NCBI RefSeq assembly: GCF_001189295.1
Contig: NZ_CP012159.1
Location: 8,788,501 to 8,852,500 of the forward strand
Reading direction: 5' to 3'
Origin: Chondromyces crocatus
GTDB taxonomy: Bacteria; Myxococcota_A; Polyangia; Polyangiales; Polyangiaceae
DNA length: 64,000 bases
Numbering within the stretch: position 1 is the stretch's first letter; every line of letters starts with the position of its first letter. A program made the position numbers and the translations under genes. Positions 17,127 through 24,770 of the stretch are shown here, one piece after another. The notes under the pieces are model-generated. The model worked only from the letters and a program-made list of their open reading frames with translations. It was not told the origin of the DNA and did no database searches.

Positions 17127-17663
17127 ATGGTCAGGCACATGCGCGCCTGGCTGCTTCTCGTGATGGGGTTCCACCTGGCCGGCTGCGCGGGGAGATCTTC
17201 GACGATGCCCAGCACAACGGCAGTACGAGACACCATCGAGCGGTTCCACGATGCGGTGAACCAGCGGAGAGCCGACGTGATCGCGACGCTGTTCGCCGAG
17301 AAGGGGGTGTGGGAAGTCGCGCCGCCCTATGGCCTCCGGTTCGCAGGGAGGAGCGCGATCGAGGCGGGGATCACGGGTACGCTCGACGCGACCGAGGTGC
17401 TGGTGCAGTCGTGCGGGCCGATCGTCGTCGAGTTCGTCGACGCCACCCACGCAACGGCGCGCACGTCGATGCAGGAGTTTGGTCGGCTCCGGGATGGGAC
17501 GTCGATGCACGTGGCTGGGACGTACCACGATGCGCTGGAACGCCAGGACGATGGGGCGTGGCGGTTCGTTCATCGGCGGTTCGTGGCGCACTACGCGGAT
17601 GATCTGCCGGTGCCTGGGAGGGCGCTGTTCCCCTCCGCGCTGGCGCCCGCGTCGTCGCCGTGA
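17127..17663 (+). CDS. SnoaL-like (NTF2-fold) lipoprotein
   Basis: A 178-residue protein with a lipoprotein signal (MRAWLLLVMGFHLAGC, lipobox LAGC) and a SnoaL/DUF4440-type NTF2-fold domain. Typical pieces are the helix TAVRDTIERFHDAVNQRRADVIATLFAEKGVWEVA (in two parts), RFAGRSAIEAGI, VAGTYHDALERQDDGAWRFVHRRF. Such domains bind or transform small molecules or serve as accessory domains, and no catalytic assignment is possible. It is divergent from the LysR gene and probably controlled by it. Confidence 0.75.
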   Translation: MVRHMRAWLLLVMGFHLAGCAGRSSTMPSTTAVRDTIERFHDAVNQRRADVIATLFAEKGVWEVAPPYGLRFAGRSAIEAGITGTLDATEVLVQSCGPIVVEFVDATHATARTSMQEFGRLRDGTSMHVAGTYHDALERQDDGAWRFVHRRFVAHYADDLPVPGRALFPSALAPASSP

Positions 17664-17718
17664 GGTCGGTGTCGCGGGTGTCGCGGGGAGGAGGAGCGGC
17701 GGGGGCGACTCCAGGAGG

Positions 17719-18681
17719 TCAGCGGGCGCGGCGGGATTTCTCGGCGGTGGCCCAGGCGATGCCGCTCTGGAGGGTGCCGTGGGTGATGATGCCGTGGAGG
17801 TCGATGCCGAGACCGACGAGGGTCTGGGCGACCTGGGGGCTGATGCCGGTGAGCACGGTGCGCGCGCCGAGGAGGCTGACGCCCTTGGCGGCGCGGAGGA
17901 GGGCGTCGGCGACGGCGGAGTCGACGGTGGAGACGCCGGTGATGTCGAGGATCACGGTGTGACAGCGGAGCGAGACGACGCCTTGCATCAGGTTCTCCAT
18001 GACCTGCTGGGCGCGGCGGCTGTCGACGGTGCCGATGAGAGGCATGACGACGACGTCGTCGCTGATGGGGATGAGCGGGGTGGAGAGCAGCTCCAGGGCC
18101 ATCGCTTGGGCGCGGATCAGCTCTTCGGTGAGCCGGGTCTGCTCGGCCTGGGCGCGCTTCTGCTCGGTCAGGTCCTGGGTCACCGAGGCGAGGGCGATGG
18201 GCTCGCCGGTCTCGCTGTCGTTGATGGAGAACACGGTGTAGCGGACGGGGAAGAGCGCGCCGGTCTTCATGTTGCGGAAGCGGTAGTCGCCGGCCCAGCG
18301 GCCACCCTTCCTCAGCTCGGACAGGATGTTCGCCTCGACGAAGGGAAGATCCTCCGGGTGGAAGTAGTCAGGGACGATGGTGCGCTGGGCGGCCTCGTCA
18401 CCGTCGATGCCCATCATCTTCTGGCCGGCATCGTTGAGGTACTTCACGTGCCCGTCGGGTGTGGCGAGGCCGATGAAGTCGGAGCACTGGTCGAGGATGG
18501 CGATGAGAAGCTGTTGCTCTCGCTCCATGGCGCGGAGGCCGTCGAGTTCGAGGCGCAGTCCGGCGAGCGCGCGGTCACGTTCGGCGAGCGCTCCTTCGAG
18601 CTCCGCCACGCGGCGCTGGAGGGCCTCCACGTTCTCGTCGGCGCCAGCATGCGCAGACGTCTCCTTGTGCGGATCGTCCAT
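17719..18681 (-). CDS. RsbR-like PAS-STAS signalling protein
   Basis: A 320-residue cytoplasmic protein. A coiled-coil N-terminus (about residues 20-55, ENVEALQRRVAELEGALAER and on) precedes a PAS domain (about 60-180; LIAILDQCSDFIGLATPDG, VKYLNDAGQKMMG) and a C-terminal STAS domain (about 205-312; VVVMPLIGTVDS, TVILDITGVSTVD). This is the architecture of RsbR-type stressosome co-antagonists. The STAS segment has the ITGVSTVDSAVAD stretch where a phosphorylatable Ser or Thr is normally found. No RsbS/RsbT partner is nearby. The ATG at 18681 is preferred to a TTG at 18705. Confidence 0.85.
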   Translation of the reverse strand: MDDPHKETSAHAGADENVEALQRRVAELEGALAERDRALAGLRLELDGLRAMEREQQLLIAILDQCSDFIGLATPDGHVKYLNDAGQKMMGIDGDEAAQRTIVPDYFHPEDLPFVEANILSELRKGGRWAGDYRFRNMKTGALFPVRYTVFSINDSETGEPIALASVTQDLTEQKRAQAEQTRLTEELIRAQAMALELLSTPLIPISDDVVVMPLIGTVDSRRAQQVMENLMQGVVSLRCHTVILDITGVSTVDSAVADALLRAAKGVSLLGARTVLTGISPQVAQTLVGLGIDLHGIITHGTLQSGIAWATAEKSRRAR

Positions 18682-19079
18682 GGTTGCTTCGTCCCGTCTC
18701 CCCAAGTGAAGGAATCATGAGCAAGCGTCGCGCCGCGCGACCCTGAGCGCGGTCACGGCTGCCGTCTCGGTCCGGCCTGCTCGTGGCAAACGGACCGAGG
18801 ATAAGCGTTTCGGTTCCACCAACAACGGGATGGCGCCATCGATTCCGAGGGGCCTGTTGTGGCGATCACAGCCGCGAGCGTACACCCGCGGAGGCGGGCG
18901 TCACACGGGGTGAGCCCGCGCCCACGCGGCGCTGGCGAGAGGACGCCACCTTGGAGAGACGGTGGAGGGGTGAGAATGCCTGGAGGCATGGCGTGCGGAC
19001 GTCATGCAAGGCGAGGGGTCGTGCGTCGACGTGGCGGGTGGTGCGGGCGATCGCGCCGACGAGGACGCTCCTCAGGGGC
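18682..19079. other. Gene-free stretch
   Basis: This roughly 400-bp gap lies between the PAS-STAS gene start and the end of the second methyltransferase gene. Neither strand shows a plausible start with domain content. It must carry the promoter of the PAS-STAS gene. No strong hairpin was seen. Confidence 0.4.
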
Positions 19080-19928
19080 TCAGCTCGGGCGCCGGGCGCA
19101 CAGATCGAGGCAGATGTAGTCGAGCACGTACGGCGGATCGTCCTTCGCTATCATCTCCGTCAGCGTGTCCAGGAAGGCGGTTCTCGCGCTGTCGTCCGGG
19201 AGCCTCTCCAGGTGGTGCCGCAGGATCACGCGCTCGATGAAGAGGCGCATCGGCGGGGCACTGGGGTACACGATCGGCACGCTCTCGGTGGCGGTCTCCA
19301 CGTCGACGAAGCCAGCGCGCCGGATGCGGGCGGCGCTGATGTCGGCGGCTGCGAAGTCCCAGGGGTCGGTGAAGCCCTCGAAGCAGGGGGCGTACTCCGG
19401 GCGGTGCATGAGGGTCCTCGTGTCTCGCTGCAGCCTGCGCAGGGTGCCGTCGCCGCCGATCTGGGCGTGCAGCCTGCCGCCGGGTCGGACCGAGGCGAAC
19501 ACGTTGCGGTAGAGGTGGTCCTGGTCGAGCACCCAGTGGAGGGCGGTGGTGCTGAAGAAGACGTCGACGGGCTCCTCCGCGACGAACGTCTGCAGGTCGG
19601 CGGCGAGGAAGGAGACGCGGTCGCCGAAGCGGGCGAGGGTGTGGCGCGCTTCGTCGAGCATGTTCTGCGAGCGGTCGACGGCGATCACGCGGCCTCGGGG
19701 GAGGCGCTCGAGGAGCTCCGCGGTCAGCCGCCCGGAGCCGCAGCCCGCGTCGATGACCACCTCGTCTCCGCGGAGCCGGAGGCGGCTCAGGGCGCGCATG
19801 CCCCAGCCGTACTGGGGGTCGGAGATGCGGTGGTAGGTGGACGCGTCCCACTCGAAGTTGCGGGCCTCGGTGGCGTCTGCATGTCGCCGGAAGGCGACGG
19901 TGTCCTGGGTCGTGCACTGGTCGTTCAT
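19080..19928 (-). CDS. SAM-dependent methyltransferase (paralogue 2)
   Basis: A 282-residue class I methyltransferase closely related to those at 11622 and 20005: FEWDASTYHRISDPQYGWG, VVIDAGCGSGRLT, VIAVDRSQNMLDEAR, RPGGRLHAQIGG. The ATG at 19928 has a strong GGGAGG site. It lies 76 bp downstream of paralogue 3 on the same strand, so the two are likely co-transcribed. The acceptor is unknown. The conserved WDASTYHRISDPQ block before the SAM motif suggests a shared lid or substrate pocket. Confidence 0.87.
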   Translation of the reverse strand: MNDQCTTQDTVAFRRHADATEARNFEWDASTYHRISDPQYGWGMRALSRLRLRGDEVVIDAGCGSGRLTAELLERLPRGRVIAVDRSQNMLDEARHTLARFGDRVSFLAADLQTFVAEEPVDVFFSTTALHWVLDQDHLYRNVFASVRPGGRLHAQIGGDGTLRRLQRDTRTLMHRPEYAPCFEGFTDPWDFAAADISAARIRRAGFVDVETATESVPIVYPSAPPMRLFIERVILRHHLERLPDDSARTAFLDTLTEMIAKDDPPYVLDYICLDLCARRPS

Positions 19929-20004
19929 GGCTGTTCCTCCCGTAAGCGCGTGCGGCTGGTGCTTCTGGATCGCGGGTGTCGAGGGGGGAGGTGGTTCATG
20001 GGGT

Positions 20005-20850
20005 TCACGCCGGGCGGCGGGCCTTCAGGTTGAGGCGGACGTAGTCGAGCACGTAAGGGGGCTCGTCCTCACCCGCTTGCGCCATCAAGGTGTCCAGGTA
20101 GGCGTTTCGCGTGGCGTCGTCCGGGAGCTTCGCGAGGTGGTGCCGGAGGACGACGCGCTCGACGAAGATGCGCATGGCAGGCGCGTCGGGGAACGGGGTG
20201 GGCTCCTGTTCGAGGTCGGTCTCGATGGCCTCGAAGCCGGCGGTCTGCAGGCGGGTGGTGCTGGTCTGGGGGGAGGCGAACTCCCACGGGTCGGTCCAGC
20301 CCTCGAAGTAGCGCGCGTAGTCGGGGTGGCGCATCAGCGCTTCGGCGCGGCCGTGCATGCGGTCGAGGTTGCCAGCGCCGCCGCACTGGGCGTGCAGCCG
20401 GCCAGCAGGTCGGAGCGAGGCGAACACGTTGTGGAAGAGGCGCTGGTGGTCGCGGATCCAGTGGAAGGTGGCGGTGCTGAAGACGACGTCGACGGGCTCC
20501 TCGGAGGGCTCTTCTTGCAGGTTGGCCGCGCGGAAGGTGACGCGATCGCCGAAGGGGGCGAGGGTCTGGCGCGCCTCGTCGAGCATGTTGAGGGAGCGGT
20601 CGACGGCGATCACCCGGCCGCGAGGGAGGCGTTCGAGGAGCTTCGCGGTCAGGCGCCCGGAGCCGCAGCCGGCGTCCATCACCACCTCGTCCCCGCGCAG
20701 GGTCAAGCGATCGAGGACGCGCATGCCCCACCGGAACTGGGGGTCGGAGATGCGGTGGTAAGCGGTCGCGTCCCACTCGATGGGCCCCTCGTGGGTGGGC
20801 GTCGAGGGCTGTCCGGCGGTACGGCTCCCGTTCGTGGGGTGTTCGCTCAT
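20005..20850 (-). CDS. SAM-dependent methyltransferase (paralogue 3)
   Basis: A 281-residue paralogue of the proteins at 11622 and 19080: IEWDATAYHRISDPQFRWG, VVMDAGCGSGRLT, VIAVDRSLNMLDEAR, LRPAGRLHAQCGG and a matching C-terminus ending LNLKARRPA. It is more similar to paralogue 1 at the C-terminus (LNLEARRPA) than to paralogue 2. The ATG at 20850 has an AGGAG site; the open frame upstream of it lacks domain content. It is probably the first gene of a two-methyltransferase operon. Confidence 0.87.
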   Translation of the reverse strand: MSEHPTNGSRTAGQPSTPTHEGPIEWDATAYHRISDPQFRWGMRVLDRLTLRGDEVVMDAGCGSGRLTAKLLERLPRGRVIAVDRSLNMLDEARQTLAPFGDRVTFRAANLQEEPSEEPVDVVFSTATFHWIRDHQRLFHNVFASLRPAGRLHAQCGGAGNLDRMHGRAEALMRHPDYARYFEGWTDPWEFASPQTSTTRLQTAGFEAIETDLEQEPTPFPDAPAMRIFVERVVLRHHLAKLPDDATRNAYLDTLMAQAGEDEPPYVLDYVRLNLKARRPA

Positions 20851-21123
20851 GCGTCGGTGCTCCTGGGGTTCGGGGGGGGCGTTCGCGTCAGGGCGCTGCT
20901 GGTTCGAGGTACCACGAACCGGAGATCTCGGGATGGAGGGGTCGCACGGAAGGAGCTGCAGGAGACGCCAGAGAGGACGCCGCGTGAGAGGTGCCTTCGA
21001 GCAGATCATGGTGTCGTCCGGGCGCAGAAGCACCCACCCCTGCGCGGTTTCAGGGAGGGCGCTCGTCGGCGTGGCGCTTCGACGGGGGCATGCGTCGGTG
21101 TTCGCGTTCAGCGAGGGCGCTCG

Positions 21124-22020
21124 TCAGGTCGGTGGTTCGTCAGGGCGAGGTGCGCGCGCAGCGGCGGCTTCCCGGCAGCGCGCGGCGTAGGCCGCAGGCG
21201 TGGCGCCGACGAGGGCCTTGAAGTCGCGGATGAGGTGCGCCTGGTCGTGGAACCCGAGCTCGGAGGCCAGCGCCGCCCAGGCCACATGTTCGCCGTGGGC
21301 CACGCGCTCGGCCGCTTCGTGCACGCGGGCGCGACGGATGACCCACTTGGGACCGACCCCCACGTAACGGTCGAACGCGCGGTGGAGCGAACGCAGCGAT
21401 GTGCCCGCGAGCTTCGCGAGGTCCTCGGCGCGGGTGAGGGTGTGGTCTTGCTGGGCGCGCAGGGCGAGTTCCATGATCTCGCGCAGGCCGGGTTCGTCCG
21501 CGGGGTGGAGCGACGCGAAGAACGCTTCGACGAGCGACACGGCGCCTTCGCCGCCGCGCAGGGCACGCACCCGTCGTTCGAGGTGCGCGGCGGGACTCTC
21601 CAGGGGCTCGGGCGGGTCGAGCAGCGCTGGCGTGGGGGCGCGGTCCGGGGAGACGAGGGCGGTGTCGAGGGCAAGGCTGCGATCCTTCAGCGCACGCATG
21701 GGGACGCGCGAGAACGGGTAGAAGCCACCCGGGCGAAACTTCACGCCGAGCACCCACCCGCGGCCTTCGAGGCGCTGGAGCGAGCGCCGGGTGCCGACGC
21801 CGTGCACCTTGGTGAAGGCGGACTCGAACACGAGGTTGACGCACGGGTGCGGGAGCACCTCTTGCTCGAAGGGCGCCGGGAGGTCCCAGTCGACGCACCA
21901 GATCCAGTCGATCCACGCGGCGAGCGCGGGCGAGGGGGCGTGGCGCACCAGGCGGAAGTGCTCGAAGCCCGCTCTCGGGTTCAAGATGCCGTAGGTGGAC
22001 CTGGGGGTGGAGGGCGACAT
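21124..22020 (-). CDS. AraC-family transcriptional regulator
   Basis: A 298-residue regulator. The N-terminal half (GFEHFRLVRHAPSPALAAWIDWIW..., with VLPHPCVNLVFE and GVKFRPGGFYPF) matches the DUF6597-type ligand domain often fused to AraC regulators. The C-terminal half has two helix-turn-helix motifs (DLAKLAGTSLRSLHRAFDRYVG and SELGFHDQAHLIRDFKALVGATPAAY, in parts). It is divergent from the GST-like gene with 82 bp between starts and probably regulates it and perhaps the following alkylguanine repair gene. Confidence 0.9.
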   Translation of the reverse strand: MSPSTPRSTYGILNPRAGFEHFRLVRHAPSPALAAWIDWIWCVDWDLPAPFEQEVLPHPCVNLVFESAFTKVHGVGTRRSLQRLEGRGWVLGVKFRPGGFYPFSRVPMRALKDRSLALDTALVSPDRAPTPALLDPPEPLESPAAHLERRVRALRGGEGAVSLVEAFFASLHPADEPGLREIMELALRAQQDHTLTRAEDLAKLAGTSLRSLHRAFDRYVGVGPKWVIRRARVHEAAERVAHGEHVAWAALASELGFHDQAHLIRDFKALVGATPAAYAARCREAAAARAPRPDEPPT

Positions 22021-22102
22021 GCCGACAGGGGCTCGACGTCTGGCGCGAATCTACAATACCGCTCGGGCCAGGGAGGATACACCCGGCCGCAAGGAGTCAC
22101 CC

Positions 22103-22777
22103 ATGATCACCCAGCTCATCGAAGGTCCCCGTAAGCGCGGCGAACTCGTCGTTTTCCATGCACCGAACAGCCGCTCGGTCGGAACGCTCACGCTGCTCGA
22201 CGAGCTGGGCGCGAGCTACGAGCTGCGCGCGATCGACCTGCGCGCCGACGAGCAGCGCGAGCCGGCATACACGGGTGTGAATCCGCTCGGGAAGGTGCCC
22301 GCGCTGCTCCACGACGGGGTGCTGGTGACGGAGCAGGTGGCCGTCACGATCTACCTGGCAGACCGCTTCGCCGACGCCGGGCTCGCGCCGGCGCTCGATG
22401 ATCCGGAGCGAGGGGCTTACCTGCGGTGGATCGCGTTCCAGGGTTCGAGCTTCGAGCCGGCGATGGTGGACAAGGCGATGAAGCGGACGCCTGCACCGCG
22501 CGGGGTGGCCACCTACGGCGAGGTCGAGCAGGTGCTGTCGACGCTGCTCGGAGCGCTGGAGCGTGGGCCTTACTTGCTGGGGGAGCGTTTTACCGCGGCT
22601 GACGTGCTCTGGGGCATATCGCTCGGGTGGCTGGTCTCCTTCGGGCTGGTGCCGAAGGAGCCGGCGGTCGTCGCGTACGTGGAGCGCATCAAGAGCCGCC
22701 CGAGCGTGGCGCGCGTCGCCGATCTCGATCGGACGCTGGTGGCGCGCTTCGACGCGGCGAAGGAGACTGCCGGGTAG
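22103..22777 (+). CDS. Glutathione S-transferase family protein
   Basis: A 224-residue GST. The thioredoxin-like N-domain begins LVVFHAPNSRSVGTLTLLDE, contains NPLGKVPALLHDG (the cis-Pro) and LVTEQVAVTIYLADRF, and is followed by the all-helical C-domain (GPYLLGERFTAADVLWG). The start ATG at 22103 has AAGGAG upstream. It may detoxify electrophiles. The next gene, an O6-alkylguanine repair protein 41 bp downstream, suggests a shared response to alkylating or electrophilic stress, possibly under the divergent AraC regulator. Confidence 0.9.
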   Translation: MITQLIEGPRKRGELVVFHAPNSRSVGTLTLLDELGASYELRAIDLRADEQREPAYTGVNPLGKVPALLHDGVLVTEQVAVTIYLADRFADAGLAPALDDPERGAYLRWIAFQGSSFEPAMVDKAMKRTPAPRGVATYGEVEQVLSTLLGALERGPYLLGERFTAADVLWGISLGWLVSFGLVPKEPAVVAYVERIKSRPSVARVADLDRTLVARFDAAKETAG

Positions 22778-22818
22778 CGGCACCAACGGGGGGGCACGAA
22801 AAGGTGGTAGAGGGGGCG

Positions 22819-23391
22819 ATGGGCGCGCGAGGGCGGAAGGAGTGGGTCGTTTCCACGGCGCTGGGGCCGCTCAGGCTGCGGTGGAGCGAGCAGGGACTCA
22901 CCGGCATCCGACTGCTGGAAGAAGACGAGCAGACCGCGGGCGCGATGGCTGCGACGGGCGCGACGAGCACCACTTCGAGGCCGCGCGACGCACACGACGA
23001 GGAGGTGCCCGACTTCGTGCGGGAGGCGGCAGCGCGGCTCGCGCAGCACGTCGCAGGGGAGCCGCAGGATCTCACGGGCATTCCGCTCGACATGCGCGGG
23101 CTGCCCGATTTCCATGTGCAGATCTACGAGGCGGCGCGGCGGGTCGGGCCAGGGCAAACGACCACGTACGGGGAGCTGGCGAAGCAGGTCGGCGCGCCTG
23201 GTTCGGCGCGGGCCGTGGGGCAGGCGATGGCGAAGAACCCGTTCATCGTGGTGATGCCATGTCACCGGGTGCTGGCCGCGGGGCAGCAGCCGGGTGGCTT
23301 CTCTGCGCCCGGGGGGCTCGTGACGAAGGAGCGGCTCCTCCGGCTGGAAGGGGCGCACATGGGGCCTCAGCAGCTCACGTTGCTGAGGTGA
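22819..23391 (+). CDS. ogt: Methylated-DNA--protein-cysteine methyltransferase
   Basis: A 190-residue suicide repair protein for O6-alkylguanine. The acceptor motif PCHRV has its Cys at residue 148. It is preceded by the helix-turn-helix ARRVGPGQTTTYGELAKQVG, the arginine finger GSARAVGQAMAKNPF, and followed by GGFSAPGGLVTKERLLRLEG. The N-terminal domain is degenerate and carries an insertion (residues about 35-55). There is no Ada regulatory domain. The ATG at 22819 has a purine-rich AGAGGGGG site. The gene converges with the citrate synthase gene, with only 6 bp between them. Confidence 0.95.
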   Translation: MGARGRKEWVVSTALGPLRLRWSEQGLTGIRLLEEDEQTAGAMAATGATSTTSRPRDAHDEEVPDFVREAAARLAQHVAGEPQDLTGIPLDMRGLPDFHVQIYEAARRVGPGQTTTYGELAKQVGAPGSARAVGQAMAKNPFIVVMPCHRVLAAGQQPGGFSAPGGLVTKERLLRLEGAHMGPQQLTLLR

Positions 23392-23397
23392 GCAGGC

Positions 23398-24573
23398 TCA
23401 GGAGGTCGCAGGGCGAGCGCCGACGTAGCGGGAGTTCGGGCGGATGAGGCGGCCGGTGCGGCGCTGCTCGTCGACGTGAGCACACCAGCCCGCGATGCGG
23501 CCGACGGCGAACGTGGGGGAGAAGAGCTCGCGGGGGAGGCCCACGGCTTCGAGGAGGACGGCGGTGTAGAACTCGACGTTGGCGCGGAGGGGGCGGTCGG
23601 GGTGCTTCACTTCGAGGGCGCGCTCGGCGGCCTTCTCCACGGCGCGCGAGAGGTCGAGGCGGACCGCGGCGCCGCCGTGGGCTTCGCGGGAGAGGCGCTC
23701 GATGGCGCGCTCCAGGACGGCCGCGCGGGGGTCGCGGACGCGGTAGATGCGGTGGCCCATGCCCATGATGCGGCGGCCGGCGGAGAGTTCGGCGGCGATC
23801 CAGGCGTCGGCGTGTTCGGCGGAGCCCACGGCGTCGAGCATGTCGAGCACGGGGCCAGGGGCGCCGCCGTGCAAGGGTCCCTTGAGCGCGCCGATGGCGG
23901 CGACGACGGCGGAGACGCGATCGGAGCCGGTGGAGGTGACCACGCGGGCGGTGAAGGTGGAGGCGTTCATGCCGTGGTCGGAGACGGTGACGAGGTAGGT
24001 GTCGAGGGCGCGGGCCTCGGCATCGCTCGCGGGGGCTCCGCGAACCATGCGGAGGAAATCCTCGGCCTGGCGCAGGCTGGGGTCGGGGGCGACGGGGGCT
24101 TCGCCGGCACGGAGGCGGGCCCAGGCGGCGGCGAAGGTGGCGGCGGCGCCTGCGATCGCGGCGGGAGCGGCGTCGCCGGCGAGGTGGGCGACGGCGGCGC
24201 GGAGGGCGTCCATGGCGTCGACCGCACGGAGGGCGTCGCCGAGGTGGTCGAGGCGAGCGAAGGCCTCGACGCGGCCAGCAGCGAGGGCAGCGCGCAGGGT
24301 CTCCCGGCCCTCGGGGCGCGGGAGGGCGCCTTGCCAGAGGAGGGCGCAGAGGTCTTCGAAGGTGACGTCGCCGCCGGCCGAGAGGGTTTCGAGGTCGTGG
24401 CCCGCGAGGAGGAGGTGGCCGCGCTCGCCGTCGACCTCGGACAGGGCGGTGTCGGCGACGACGATGCCATCGAGGCCGCCTGCGCGAGGCTGCCCGGGGC
24501 CCGGCTTCGGGGCGACGTCCGCTCCGCTGGGGCTGATGGCGCCGTTGAGTTCGGTCCTGTTCGTGTGGTTCAT
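23398..24573 (-). CDS. Citrate synthase family protein
   Basis: A 391-residue citrate synthase: GVIVADTALSEVDGERG-like start (the usual 'T.IS.IDG..G.L.YRG' motif, here LSEVDGERGHLLLAGHD), the catalytic SDHGMNAST and GMGHRIYR histidines, and RANVEFYTAVLLEAVGLP near the end. The general-base aspartate (NVDFY in classical enzymes) is a glutamate here, near residue 333. Such a change is seen in some bacterial homologues, so activity is not excluded; it may prefer another acyl-CoA. The ATG at 24573 has GGAGGAG upstream. It is divergent from the HTH-citrate synthase fusion at 24771. Confidence 0.88.
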   Translation of the reverse strand: MNHTNRTELNGAISPSGADVAPKPGPGQPRAGGLDGIVVADTALSEVDGERGHLLLAGHDLETLSAGGDVTFEDLCALLWQGALPRPEGRETLRAALAAGRVEAFARLDHLGDALRAVDAMDALRAAVAHLAGDAAPAAIAGAAATFAAAWARLRAGEAPVAPDPSLRQAEDFLRMVRGAPASDAEARALDTYLVTVSDHGMNASTFTARVVTSTGSDRVSAVVAAIGALKGPLHGGAPGPVLDMLDAVGSAEHADAWIAAELSAGRRIMGMGHRIYRVRDPRAAVLERAIERLSREAHGGAAVRLDLSRAVEKAAERALEVKHPDRPLRANVEFYTAVLLEAVGLPRELFSPTFAVGRIAGWCAHVDEQRRTGRLIRPNSRYVGARPATS

Positions 24574-24623
24574 GGAAGTCTCCTCCATCCCGCTCGTTCG
24601 CGGCGGGTGCTGCGCGGCAAGCG

Positions 24624-24643
24624 CACCCCTGCGTTCAGGGGTG
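24624..24643. promoter_or_regulatory. Hairpin between divergent citrate synthase genes
   Basis: A perfect 8-bp stem CACCCCTG/CAGGGGTG encloses the loop CGTT. It is 51 bp upstream of the citrate synthase ATG (24573) and would lie in its mRNA leader or promoter. Its role is unknown. Confidence 0.4.
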
Positions 24644-24663
24644 GCCGCTCCGCGGGGCCCGTT

Positions 24664-24678
24664 CGTGGTGTGACCACG
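24664..24678. promoter_or_regulatory. Palindrome CGTGGTGTGACCACG, candidate operator
   Basis: A perfect 6-bp inverted repeat with a 3-bp centre lies between the divergent citrate synthase genes. It is a natural candidate binding site for the helix-turn-helix fused to the rightward citrate synthase. A -10-like GATAAT (24757-24762) lies eight bases before the GTG of that gene, suggesting a leaderless transcript. Confidence 0.4.
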
Positions 24679-24770
24679 CGCGCTGGCCCGTCCGGCACGC
24701 GCGGGACGACGCCCTGGGAGGGGCTCCGCGCGTGTCGCACGTCTCGCGTGGACGGGGATAATGTTGGGGA

